From assembly GCA_964485555.1 (NCBI GenBank), contig CAZAJN010000039.1, positions 1-12,128 of the forward strand: a DNA stretch of 12,128 nt, read 5' to 3'. Every line of letters begins with the position of its first letter. Position 1 is the stretch's first letter. A program made the position numbers and the translations under genes. This document shows positions 5,396 through 11,478 of this stretch, piece after piece. The DNA comes from GWC2-37-8 sp964485555 (GTDB lineage: Bacteria; Patescibacteriota; Minisyncoccia; Moranbacterales; GWC2-37-73). Below the pieces are notes generated by a model. It did not search any database and had not been told where the DNA came from. It saw only the letters and a list, made by a program, of their open reading frames with translations.

Positions 5396-5457
5396 TGTTA
5401 TCCCGAATTATCTCAGGATCCATATGTAATAGATACTGAAACAAGTTCAGCATGACA
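5396..5457 (+). repeat. Dispersed TGTCAT...ATGACA palindromic repeat
   Basis: Two inverted copies of a ~25-base unit: TGTTATCCCGAATT... at the left and, on the opposite strand, TGTCATGCTGAACTTG... at the right, joined by a short loop. Same design as 6012-6082. It occupies most of the gap between the TrmB-type gene and the YfcE-like gene and could form a long hairpin in the mRNA, though no T-tract marks it as a terminator. Confidence 0.75.
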
Positions 5458-5471
5458 TTGTATATACAATT

Positions 5472-6008
5472 ATGCTCATCGCAATCATCTCAGACACTCA
5501 TGACAACATTCCAAACCTGAAAAAAGTTTTGGATTGGTGTCGAGAGAAAAAAATTGAAAAACTTATTCACTGCGGAGACCTGGCTGAAATCGAAACACTG
5601 GATTACCTTCGTGAAAATTTTTCCGGAGACATTTTTTGGACATTCGGAAACATGGACCAAGGGCATGCCGCCGACTATCCTTTTTCAGATGGAAAATACA
5701 AATCGATCAACATTTTTTCCAAACATGGTGAAGTAGAAATCGCCAACAAAAAAATGGCTTTCGTGCACTTCCCTGCTTATGCACGAAGTCTTGCAGAGGA
5801 AGGTAAGTTTGACTATGTTTTTTATGGTCACACCCACAAGCCTTGGACAGAAAAAATTCAAGGTGAAAACAGAATGAGTGGCAATATCAAGGAGTGCGAG
5901 ATGCTAAATCCTGGAAATGTTGCCAATCAATATTATCCACCGACATTCGCAGTGCTAGATACTAATGATTATAAATTTCAACTGATACTTGTCAATGGAT
6001 TAAAATAG
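5472..6008 (+). CDS. YfcE/MJ0936-type metallophosphoesterase
   Basis: A 178-residue single-domain phosphodiesterase. The metal-binding motifs are in order: DTHDN (8-12), GDL (35-37, D36), GNMD (59-62, N60), H99 in VHFP, and GHTHKP (119-124). Family members hydrolyse phosphodiester bonds in small molecules with Mn2+ or similar metals in the cytoplasm; the natural substrate is generally unknown. Length is typical. No Shine-Dalgarno sequence is present; the ATG at 5472 gives the expected start, with the first beta strand LIAIISD. It lies between two palindromic repeats and may be read from the upstream TrmB-type gene's promoter. Confidence 0.9.
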   Translation: MLIAIISDTHDNIPNLKKVLDWCREKKIEKLIHCGDLAEIETLDYLRENFSGDIFWTFGNMDQGHAADYPFSDGKYKSINIFSKHGEVEIANKKMAFVHFPAYARSLAEEGKFDYVFYGHTHKPWTEKIQGENRMSGNIKECEMLNPGNVANQYYPPTFAVLDTNDYKFQLILVNGLK

Positions 6009-6011
6009 TTT

Positions 6012-6082
6012 TGTCATCCTGAACTTGCTTCAGGATCTAAATGCGTAAAAACTCAAGATACTGAAATGAATTCAGCATGACA
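6012..6082 (+). repeat. Dispersed TGTCAT...ATGACA palindromic repeat
   Basis: Starts TGTCATCCTGAACTTGCTTC and ends TTCAGCATGACA; the two arms are imperfect inverted copies, and the left arm is the same unit as the right arm of 5396-5457 read in reverse. It begins three bases after the YfcE-like gene. Confidence 0.75.
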
Positions 6083-6140
6083 TATTTCTAATATATGATT
6101 TCGAAAAAGAAACAGCAAAGATTTTGCAAGATGAAATAAA

Positions 6141-6171
6141 TCCTGGATTCCGGGTCAAGCCCGGAATGACA
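6141..6171 (-). repeat. TGTCAT-type repeat, single arm
   Basis: On the minus strand it reads TGTCATTCCGGGCTTGACCC and continues to a GGAATCCAGGA end, with the inner palindrome TCCGGG-N-CCCGGA. It ends 10 bases before the uracil-DNA glycosylase start and is a shorter relative of the other repeats. Confidence 0.6.
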
Positions 6172-6181
6172 AAATATAGCT

Positions 6182-6766
6182 ATGACAAAAAAAGAAAAAC
6201 TTAATCAATTAAATACGTTTATGTTATCATGCTCTCAATGCATCCTTCACTGCGACGCTACGCATGTTGTTTTTGGCGCGGGCAATCCGGAGGCTGAGAT
6301 TATGTTTATCGGTGAAGCTCCTGGAAAAAAAGAGGCTGAAACAGGAATTCCCTTTGTTGGCAGTAGTGGTAAAATTTTAGATAAAATGCTTGCATCAATA
6401 AATCTGAAAAGGGAAGATATTTATCTGACAAATATTTTAAAATGCAGACCGCCGGGGAATAGAGATCCTCTTCCTGAAGAAGTTGCCGCGTGTCTCCCCT
6501 GGCTTGAAAAACAAATTGCAATTATTGATCCTAAAATAATAATCACACTCGGTCGCTTTTCCCTAAACTGTTTTTTGCCCGAAGCTAAAATATCACAAGT
6601 TCATGGAGAACTATTTGATATTGAAATAAAAAACGCAGGAATCAAGAAACTACTTCCCTTCTATCATCCAGCAGCTGCCCGTCAAAACAAAAAAACGCGC
6701 GCGATGTTTGAAGAAGATTTCAAAAAAATTTCTATTATTTTAAAACAAATAAAAAAAATCCCCTAA
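6182..6766 (+). CDS. Family 4 uracil-DNA glycosylase
   Basis: A 194-residue iron-sulfur uracil-DNA glycosylase (UDGa type), which removes uracil from DNA and leaves an abasic site. The four cysteines expected to hold a 4Fe-4S cluster are present: C17 and C20 (CSQC), C88 (KCRPPGNRD) and C104 (AACLPWL). Active-site motifs are GEAPG (44-48), the following GIPFVGSSGKILD and the late YHPAAARQ (H162). Length is typical of the family, which is common in thermophiles and CPR bacteria. The start at 6182 precedes CSQC by the usual distance; no Shine-Dalgarno sequence is seen. Nfo at 1041 could process its products, but the two are not co-transcribed. It converges with tRNA-Leu, 16 bases away. Confidence 0.95.
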   Translation: MTKKEKLNQLNTFMLSCSQCILHCDATHVVFGAGNPEAEIMFIGEAPGKKEAETGIPFVGSSGKILDKMLASINLKREDIYLTNILKCRPPGNRDPLPEEVAACLPWLEKQIAIIDPKIIITLGRFSLNCFLPEAKISQVHGELFDIEIKNAGIKKLLPFYHPAAARQNKKTRAMFEEDFKKISIILKQIKKIP

Positions 6767-6782
6767 GGAATTTTCTCATTGT

Positions 6783-6865
6783 GGGCGGAGCGGGACTCGA
6801 ACCCGCATGCCATAAATGACGCGACATTTTAAGTGTCGAATGTATACCAATTTCATCATCCGCCC
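6783..6865 (-). tRNA. tRNA-Leu (anticodon UAA)
   Basis: An 83-base cloverleaf. The acceptor arms GGGCGGA / TCCGCCC pair perfectly, the anticodon stem is CGACA/TGTCG with loop CTTAAAA (anticodon UAA), the variable region is about 15 bases as expected of a class II leucine tRNA, and the T-arm is GCGGG-TTCGAGT-CCCGC. CCA is not encoded. There is no intron in the anticodon loop. Its 5' end is only 4 bases after the stop of the HNH gene. Confidence 0.95.
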
Positions 6866-6869
6866 ATTC

Positions 6870-7346
6870 TCATCTTTTTTTAATATTGCATCCTCTGTGC
6901 GATAACTTTATACTATGGCAGTTAGGGCAAAGCACTATCAAGTTTTCAATTCTATTATCCCTGGAGTCGCCATTTATATGATGCAATTCCAACGGCAATC
7001 TTCCATCAATTGAAACTTTATTCCAGCCACATTCTTCGCAATGCTTAGGCTTAAGATCTTCAGCGAATAATCTTTTCTTTAACTTGAAACTTTGAAAATA
7101 ACTATCCTGAATCAAAATTTTGCTTAATTCTATTCTCGGCTTACCAATTCCGATCATGCCTCTATTCCAGGCCTTTCCAGTAAAGTGTGTCGTATCTATA
7201 TTATATTCTTTTATATACTTTCCTATTTGAGTATAATTTCCACCAGCAAGTCTAAGTCCAAGCAGACCCAAAACCTGCCTAACACTTTTTGATTTTTTAA
7301 CAGCTTCTTCGAGTTCGGACTGAGTCCAACTTTTTCTTCTGTTCAT
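6870..7346 (-). CDS. Free-standing HNH endonuclease
   Basis: A 158-residue protein. Residues 1-60 look like a small DNA-binding region (SWTQSELEEAVKKSKSVRQV, then LGLLGLRLAGGNYTQI, a helix-turn-helix-like arrangement). Residues 100-153 form an HNH nuclease with zinc cysteines C103 and C106 (HCEECGW), the LELHHINGD motif (118-126, H122/H123), the DNRIENL asparagines (N131, N135) and CPNCH (140-144, H144). Such proteins nick or cut DNA, and many are homing endonucleases. The longer open frame runs upstream through tRNA-Cys to 7490 and is rejected; the ATG at 7346 begins the recognisable domain and follows its own promoter. The gene fills the spacer between tRNA-Cys and tRNA-Leu on the same strand, its stop being 4 bases from tRNA-Leu. 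Confidence 0.88.
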   Translation of the reverse strand: MNRRKSWTQSELEEAVKKSKSVRQVLGLLGLRLAGGNYTQIGKYIKEYNIDTTHFTGKAWNRGMIGIGKPRIELSKILIQDSYFQSFKLKKRLFAEDLKPKHCEECGWNKVSIDGRLPLELHHINGDSRDNRIENLIVLCPNCHSIKLSHRGCNIKKR

Positions 7347-7379
7347 GATGGAATACGTAACAATGCTTCTATCATTATT

Positions 7380-7408
7380 AGTATACCATCCTATAAATTT
7401 GAATACAA
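7380..7408 (-). promoter_or_regulatory. Predicted promoter of the HNH gene
   Basis: On the minus strand: TTGTAT (7403-7408), a 17-bp spacer ending in TGG (extended -10) and TATACT (7380-7385). The predicted start is near 7373, which gives a leader of ~27 bases and lets the HNH gene and tRNA-Leu be transcribed independently of tRNA-Cys. Confidence 0.6.
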
Positions 7409-7413
7409 CTAGA

Positions 7414-7483
7414 GGTCCGTACCAGATTTGAACTGATGTAGACGGTTTTGCAAACCGCTGCCTAACCACTCGGCCAACGGACC
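7414..7483 (-). tRNA. tRNA-Cys (anticodon GCA)
   Basis: A 70-base cloverleaf. The acceptor arms GGTCCGT / ACGGACC pair, the D stem is GCC/GGC, the anticodon stem is GCGGT/ACCGT with loop TTGCAAA (anticodon GCA), the variable loop is 4 bases and the T-arm is ATCAG-TTCAAAT-CTGGT. CCA is not encoded. First gene of a minus-strand group with the HNH gene and tRNA-Leu. Confidence 0.94.
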
Positions 7484-7502
7484 TTCTCAATAATGCCTTT
7501 TC

Positions 7503-7531
7503 AGCTTATCAAAATATACACTCACAGTCAA
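7503..7531 (-). promoter_or_regulatory. Possible promoter of tRNA-Cys
   Basis: TTGACT (7526-7531), a 17-bp spacer and TAAGCT (7503-7508) on the minus strand. The -10 match is poor, but the position, with a start about 12 bases before the tRNA, is plausible. Confidence 0.35.
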
Positions 7532-7540
7532 CAAACCAAA

Positions 7541-7570
7541 TCTAAAACACCTCTTGCGAGGTGTTTTAGA
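7541..7570 (-). terminator. Terminator of the 3D-domain gene
   Basis: A perfect 13-bp stem (7541-7553 with 7558-7570, TCTAAAACACCTC and its complement) around a TTGC loop, directly next to the stop codon of the minus-strand 3D-domain gene. The 3' arm on that strand ends GTGTTTTAGATTT, giving a broken T-tract. Confidence 0.8.
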
Positions 7571-8137
7571 TTACTCCACTACTTTCGCCATCAAATTCTG
7601 ACGTCCAAAAGCAAAAGCTTCTGTTTTTGTTTCCATGTAGATATCAATTTTGTTCCCCTTAATTGCTCCGCCGCGGTCTTCACAAATATAAGTTCCCATC
7701 CCTTCGATTTCAATCTTTGCACCGAAAGGAAACTCCGGAGGACATGCAATGGTTCTGTTTGCCTGAACCTTAATTCCAGAAGCGGTTATTCCAAGATCAT
7801 TATCACATTCATCAGCTGAAGCAGTGTAGGCAGAAGCATTGATTGTGAATGATTCTTTTGGAAGATTGGTCCATTTAGCAGTCTGTTTCTCTCTCCATTT
7901 GGCCAAAATTGCTTCTCTTTTGATCTCTTCTGGTGTCTTTTCTTTTTCAATTTGCTCTTCAATCAACTGAGTTGCCTCCTCGGCTTGAACAGTCTCAGGA
8001 GCAAGCAAATTGTAGATGTATGAAAATGTGCTTTTTGTTTTTGTTTCAGTATTTATTGTTTCGTTTGCTGAGGCCAATTGCGGCAAAATGATCGCAAGTG
8101 CGGCCAGCAAGATCACAACAATCCTGATAATACGCAT
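7571..8137 (-). CDS. Exported 3D-domain protein
   Basis: A 188-residue protein with an N-terminal signal peptide or membrane anchor (basic MRIIR, then a hydrophobic stretch to ~residue 22 and an ASA-like cleavage site), a charged coiled-coil-like segment (52-90) and a C-terminal 3D domain (98-188). The domain shows SAYTASADECDND, GITASG, FPFGAKIEI, GTYICEDRGGAIKGNKIDIY, with D154 and D165 as the later conserved acidic residues. 3D domains adopt the double-psi barrel of MltA-type lytic transglycosylases, so a role in peptidoglycan cleavage or cell-wall remodelling is likely. C111, C132 and C152 could form a disulfide. The start at 8137 is chosen because the signal peptide begins there; the frame extends to 8176. 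A good promoter and a perfect terminator make it a single-gene unit. Confidence 0.85.
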   Translation of the reverse strand: MRIIRIVVILLAALAIILPQLASANETINTETKTKSTFSYIYNLLAPETVQAEEATQLIEEQIEKEKTPEEIKREAILAKWREKQTAKWTNLPKESFTINASAYTASADECDNDLGITASGIKVQANRTIACPPEFPFGAKIEIEGMGTYICEDRGGAIKGNKIDIYMETKTEAFAFGRQNLMAKVVE

Positions 8138-8228
8138 GAAATATAGCTTACTTTTTAACCATTTTCCGCCTTGCACTAAAATTCTGCAGTCAATGGGCCG
8201 ACTTCAAGTCTTTCATTGTCGACCTACT

Positions 8229-8257
8229 ATATTATCACAATTTAAACGTGCAGTCAA
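8229..8257 (-). promoter_or_regulatory. Promoter of the 3D-domain gene
   Basis: TTGACT (8252-8257), a 17-bp spacer and TAATAT (8229-8234) on the minus strand. The predicted start is near 8222, giving a leader of ~85 bases that contains a second TTGACTGCA copy at about 8184-8192 of unknown meaning. Confidence 0.65.
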
Positions 8258-8274
8258 CCATAACAAGCGAGTTT

Positions 8275-8340
8275 TGGCTCAAATAAGCCTTTTTAGTGTT
8301 AGGAAACACACAAAAAGAGCCTTTTGTGGCTCAAATAAGC
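8275..8340. repeat. Pair of 14-bp direct repeats around a terminator
   Basis: The 14-base word TGGCTCAAATAAGC occurs at 8275-8288 and 8327-8340. The second copy supplies one arm of the terminator at 8312-8332. The first copy is followed by a T-run on the + strand. The pair may be a duplicated terminator segment. Confidence 0.6.
8312..8332 (-). terminator. Terminator after the membrane metalloprotease gene
   Basis: On the minus strand GAGCC (8332-8328) and GGCTC (8321-8317) pair around a 6-base loop and are followed by TTTTTG. It lies about 36 bases after the stop of the protease gene. An AT-only inverted repeat (CTATTTTT/AAAAATAG) lies between. Confidence 0.7.
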
Positions 8341-8368
8341 TATTTTTATAAAAAATAGTTCTTAGCGA

Positions 8369-8851
8369 CTACCAAGTGATGAAAAACAAAAAACAAGCAT
8401 AGAAAAACCTGAGCCAGATCGAATCTACTGCGCTGACAACCCAAACCGCCGCCGTGAAGGGCAACCCCAGAATTGCTAGGACATTTCGTTTGAAATGAAA
8501 CCAATTTTCAAGCCATAAGCTTTTGGCATCTCCTTTGCTTGGCATGCAATTGACAGCGATGGAAACTCCGAGCCAAATCAGAACATACTTTTGAAAAAAC
8601 ATGTCTTGGTGCTTGCCTCCTGTAAAAGCTGCCATGCTTAGAAAAGTTCCCGCTAATAGCGGTCCTATTGCGATAAGGAAAGCTTGATAGAAGTTGTTCG
8701 AAGATTCATGGATCACATAGCCCGCCGGATTTCCAAGTCTGAAATAGCAAACTTTTTTGACGCGAACTCCAAGCATTCTGCAAAAAAATTCATGGCTAAG
8801 CTCATGGATTATAACACCCGGAAAAGTTAGTATTGAAATGAATTTTCCCAA
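8369..8851 (-). CDS. Membrane-embedded HExxH metalloprotease-like protein
   Basis: A 160-residue integral membrane protein with an HExxH zinc motif near its N-terminus (HELSHE, H16, E17, H20), in the context LTFPGVIIHELSHEFFCRML, which is typical of small M50-like or DUF3267-like metalloproteases. A second typical block NPAGYVIHE (41-49) follows, and N101/P104/D108 in NCMPSKGD could supply the third ligand, as in site-2 proteases. Hydrophobic segments at about 53-76, 88-104, 120-140 and 143-160 suggest several membrane passes. The substrate is unknown. The start is a TTG at 8851; no in-frame ATG lies upstream before a stop codon, and the HExxH position relative to the start fits the family. 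Whether it works on the neighbouring pilin is speculation. Confidence 0.8.
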   Translation of the reverse strand: MGKFISILTFPGVIIHELSHEFFCRMLGVRVKKVCYFRLGNPAGYVIHESSNNFYQAFLIAIGPLLAGTFLSMAAFTGGKHQDMFFQKYVLIWLGVSIAVNCMPSKGDAKSLWLENWFHFKRNVLAILGLPFTAAVWVVSAVDSIWLRFFYACFLFFITW

Positions 8852-8887
8852 AATAATGTTTTTAAAAAATAAACATTAACCGGCAAG

Positions 8888-8901
8888 TCTTGAATTCAAG
8901 A
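8888..8901. repeat. 14-bp perfect palindrome upstream of the metalloprotease gene
   Basis: TCTTGAATTCAAGA is fully palindromic and is flanked by direct copies of GGCAAGT (8882-8888 and 8907-8913). It lies ~40 bases upstream of the TTG start and could be an operator, but no clear promoter can be aligned with it. Confidence 0.35.
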
Positions 8902-8937
8902 ATTTAGGCAAGTAAATCCTAACATGCATCTTGTCAA

Positions 8938-9483
8938 TCAATTCAAGCACTGTATGAATGGAATATTAATATGGATGTTGTCACTAGTTGTTGTCAAATC
9001 TCCATCAGGTCCCGCACTTAAAAGATTATCCTTTGTACATCCAAGCTCTTTTTCATTTTCATCTAAAAGATAAGGCGAGCCCCATGGATCACGCGCATAT
9101 GATGCTGCCAGGCCGGTTGCACCCGAAACAGTTTCCAGATTATTCAAAGTGGTGATCCACCTCGTGTAGCAAGCATTTGTTGCCGGCAAATTCCTCAAAT
9201 CATCAGGCGCTGGTCCCGACATTGACGCTGGCCGACAAACACAATCGCTGCAATTGCTGCCGGTTATTTGAAGCAAAACCTTGCCTGTTTGTATTTGCGC
9301 CATCTGGATCGCTTTAGCAATGCTATTGATGTCCGACTTAGCTTTTGCAATGTTAGCCTTGGTTCTGGATGTGGAAGTGCTAACCAAAATTACTCCAGCC
9401 AAAATTCCGATGATCGCAATCGTAATCAATAACTCGATCAATGTGAAACCTTTTTTATTTTTAATTTCTCTTGATTGTTTCAT
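8938..9483 (-). CDS. Type IV pilin / GspG-like pseudopilin
   Basis: A 181-residue prepilin. The short basic leader ends KKG (residue 12), and the mature protein begins FTLIELLITIAIIGILAG with the conserved glutamate at +5 (E17), the class III signal cut by PilD-type prepilin peptidase. The hydrophobic N-terminal helix is followed by an alpha-helical spine and a globular part with DPWGSPYLLDENE (132-144) and LLSAGPDGDLTTTSDNI, matching the GspG-type calcium-loop region. Cysteines in NCSDCVC, NACY, LGC and the final QCLN could form disulfides. It would be a subunit of a type IV pilus or competence-type fibre; no assembly ATPase or platform protein is nearby. The ATG at 9483 coincides with the predicted transcription start, so the mRNA may be leaderless. 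Confidence 0.92.
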   Translation of the reverse strand: MKQSREIKNKKGFTLIELLITIAIIGILAGVILVSTSTSRTKANIAKAKSDINSIAKAIQMAQIQTGKVLLQITGSNCSDCVCRPASMSGPAPDDLRNLPATNACYTRWITTLNNLETVSGATGLAASYARDPWGSPYLLDENEKELGCTKDNLLSAGPDGDLTTTSDNIHINIPFIQCLN

Positions 9484-9489
9484 GTTAAA

Positions 9490-9498
9490 ATTATATCA
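9490..9498 (-). promoter_or_regulatory. Extended -10 promoter of the pilin gene
   Basis: On the minus strand TGA directly precedes TATAAT (9490-9495). Six bases separate the hexamer from the ATG, so +1 would fall on the A of the start codon (9483). A -35 match is weak (TGATCA-like), consistent with an extended -10 promoter. Confidence 0.6.
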
Positions 9499-9557
9499 CA
9501 AATTTCTGAAAATGATCAGGACGTGCTCTTGAGATTAGACTGCTTCTGACTCAATCA

Positions 9558-9589
9558 AGCAAAAAAGACCACGGGGGGTCTTTTTTGCT
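9558..9589 (-). terminator. Strong bidirectional terminator
   Basis: A perfect 13-bp stem (9558-9570 with 9577-9589, AGCAAAAAAGACC and its complement) around ACGGGG. Both strands show a T-run in the 3' arm. It lies after the tandem VOC gene and upstream of the pilin promoter, insulating the pilin gene. Confidence 0.88.
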
Positions 9590-9619
9590 GAGCCATTTAG
9601 CAACACCTTACGTTCATTT

Positions 9620-10540
9620 TTAGTTGTCATTGAAAGCATTTTTTAGTTTTTCAATTTCAATTTTTTTCATTTCAAGCATAGCTTTCATGGCTCGATTGGC
9701 TTTTTCTGGATCCGTATCGTTATACATATTTTTCCAAAAGTCTGGCGCAACTTGCCAAGAAACACCGAACCTATCTTTCAGCCAACCGCAAATCTGTGCT
9801 TTCTCATCTCCACCTTCCTTTAGCTTGTTCCAATAATAATCGATTTCTTCTTGGTCTTTGCAATTGATCAAAAAAGAAATTGCCTCATTGAAATTGAAAC
9901 CGTGCTGATAAGAACTGTCCATTGCCGCAAATTGCTGTTCTTCGAGAGAAAAAATCGCATGCATTATTGTGCCTTCTGCCTCATTCATTTCATCTTTCCC
10001 ATAGCGAACAACTTTTGCAATTTTTGCATTGTGAAAAATTTTTATATATTCATTAATTGCTTCTTCTGCCCTTCCGGCATTATTGCCAGTGAACATCAGA
10101 AATGGCGTTATTTTTTGCTTAGCGCTATCTTTATTGACAGACAACATAAGCTGCCATGAAAGACCGTACTTATCTTTCAGCCATCCATACTTTTCACTAA
10201 ATGGATATTTATCCAATTCCATCAGAACTGATCCGCCCTCAACAAGCTTCCCCCAAAGATTTTCAACTTCTTCATGAGATTGACAAGCAACAATGAAAGA
10301 AACAGCAGGAGTAAACTCAAAGTCCGGACCTCCATTAATTGCAATAAATTGCTGACCATATAGTTCAAAATCAACTGTCATAATGCTGCCGCTAGGCTTG
10401 CCTGAAACTTCCACGCTCGCATCATTGTAGCGTGTTGTGGTTCCAAGTTTAGATTTAGAATCAGAAAAAACAGAAACATAAAACCCAACTGCTTCTTCTG
10501 CCTCATTATCAAACCAAAGAAATGGTGTTATTTTTTGCAT
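9620..10540 (-). CDS. Tandem VOC (PhnB-like) protein
   Basis: A 306-residue protein with two copies of the PhnB/3-demethylubiquinone methyltransferase-like VOC domain. Copy 1 runs from ~2 to 133 (QKITPFLWFDNEAEEAVGFY ... GWLKDKYGLSWQL) and copy 2 from ~141 to 268 (QKITPFLMF ... GWLKDRFGVSWQV), followed by a charged helical tail (280-306). Most such proteins are single-domain dimers; here the dimer is fused. The family is diverse and often of unknown substrate, despite its database name, so no reaction can be assigned; the residues expected at VOC metal positions are not convincing. At DNA level the starts of the two domains share 20 of 21 bases, showing an internal duplication. No Shine-Dalgarno sequence is present. 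The strong terminator at 9558-9589 follows. Confidence 0.85.
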   Translation of the reverse strand: MQKITPFLWFDNEAEEAVGFYVSVFSDSKSKLGTTTRYNDASVEVSGKPSGSIMTVDFELYGQQFIAINGGPDFEFTPAVSFIVACQSHEEVENLWGKLVEGGSVLMELDKYPFSEKYGWLKDKYGLSWQLMLSVNKDSAKQKITPFLMFTGNNAGRAEEAINEYIKIFHNAKIAKVVRYGKDEMNEAEGTIMHAIFSLEEQQFAAMDSSYQHGFNFNEAISFLINCKDQEEIDYYWNKLKEGGDEKAQICGWLKDRFGVSWQVAPDFWKNMYNDTDPEKANRAMKAMLEMKKIEIEKLKNAFNDN

Positions 10541-10672
10541 ATTTTTATGATTAATCGCAATAATTTCAAAATGTTATCTCTATATTGATACTCTTGCTTG
10601 CATTAATTTATTCTAGAAAAAGCAGTCCCTGATTGGCACACAGGGTTTTATATGATTCCTAAATGCAAAACA

Positions 10673-10698
10673 AAAACGGCTTTACACAAAGTCGTTTT
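10673..10698 (-). terminator. Terminator of the alpha/beta hydrolase gene
   Basis: Arms 10673-10683 and 10688-10698 form an 11-bp stem with one G-U pair around ACAC. On the minus strand the stem ends in a T-run (TTTTTGTTTT). It lies ~58 bases downstream of the hydrolase stop. Confidence 0.82.
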
Positions 10699-10755
10699 TT
10701 ATGTTCCAGAGTTCGAAATGCTAAATGGCAAGACTACAAACACTAGAGGGAAAGT

Positions 10756-11295
10756 TTAGAATGTTTTAATAATATTTTTTACGACGCTTGCGATATTTTC
10801 ATTCCAATCATGACCTGCCTCAACTTCAATCACATTAAAATTATCATTTTTTAATATTTCAGCACTTTTTCTGTCACAAAAATAACAATCGTATTTACCT
10901 TTAATTATAAAAATGTTCTCTTTTGGAATGTTTTTAATCTCTTTAAAAACATCAACTTTTAATAGTGACAAAATTTGTTTGAAAGTATGCCACCAGCACC
11001 TCGCTGGAACAGCTTTATTAATTGCAAATCCTTCAAAAACAAGAAACTTTATCCAATTTAAAAAATGGGCAGCAAAACATTTCTTGATAATCAAAGGATT
11101 AACCAGAATAAATTTGCTATCGCGATTGACATTTGATTTTAGAATGAAACTTGCACCCAAACTGTGGCCGATAAAAATTTTGGCACATGTTGTGGACAGC
11201 ACTTCATCTTTCATCCAGATATCCAATCCATCATATCCATAATTTTTCACACGCTGAATAGTCCCAGGCAACACAAATATATCTTTCTTAATCAT
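10756..11295 (-). CDS. Alpha/beta hydrolase
   Basis: A 179-residue small hydrolase with the nucleophile elbow GHSLG (43-47, S45), a late acid in GKYDCYFCD (D136 or D141) and a C-terminal histidine in AGHDW (H162), which together give a complete Ser-Asp-His triad in the right order. The N-terminus is short (VLPG at 8-11 may form the oxyanion loop), so the protein is compact compared with typical ~250-residue members. No signal peptide is seen, so it is probably a cytoplasmic esterase or thioesterase-like enzyme; its substrate is unknown. No Shine-Dalgarno sequence is present. A single-gene unit with its own promoter and terminator. Confidence 0.8.
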   Translation of the reverse strand: MIKKDIFVLPGTIQRVKNYGYDGLDIWMKDEVLSTTCAKIFIGHSLGASFILKSNVNRDSKFILVNPLIIKKCFAAHFLNWIKFLVFEGFAINKAVPARCWWHTFKQILSLLKVDVFKEIKNIPKENIFIIKGKYDCYFCDRKSAEILKNDNFNVIEVEAGHDWNENIASVVKNIIKTF

Positions 11296-11335
11296 GATTA
11301 TTCAAATTTAACATTTTCTTTCATTATCTTACCAT

Positions 11336-11363
11336 ACAATATGCTAAATTTTAAAAAGTTCAA
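11336..11363 (-). promoter_or_regulatory. Predicted promoter of the hydrolase gene
   Basis: TTGAAC (11358-11363), a 16-bp spacer and TATTGT (11336-11341) on the minus strand, four matches in each hexamer. The predicted leader is about 35 bases. Confidence 0.4.
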
Positions 11364-11478
11364 TTTTAATTCACTGGCAACAAAAATACGACTCAAAATG
11401 AGCTGTTATTTTTAATGGAGCGGCTTAGTTAATACCGTTAGAAGTGAGATTATAAAAAAATACTATAATTAACAGAAA

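Noticed and set aside
1861..6171. CRISPR array
   Set aside because: The TGTCAT repeats are widely and irregularly spaced, in both orientations, with genes between them; no regular spacers and no cas genes are seen.
6783..6865. Group I intron in tRNA-Leu(UAA)
   Set aside because: The anticodon stem and loop are continuous and the tRNA is of normal length.
7347..7490. N-terminal extension of the HNH open frame to 7490
   Set aside because: The extension is a translation of tRNA-Cys and the spacer, upstream of the HNH promoter.
10627..10645. CCCTG/CAGGG hairpin followed by TTTTA on the + strand
   Set aside because: There is no plus-strand gene upstream that it could terminate, and the stem is only 5 bp; probably chance.
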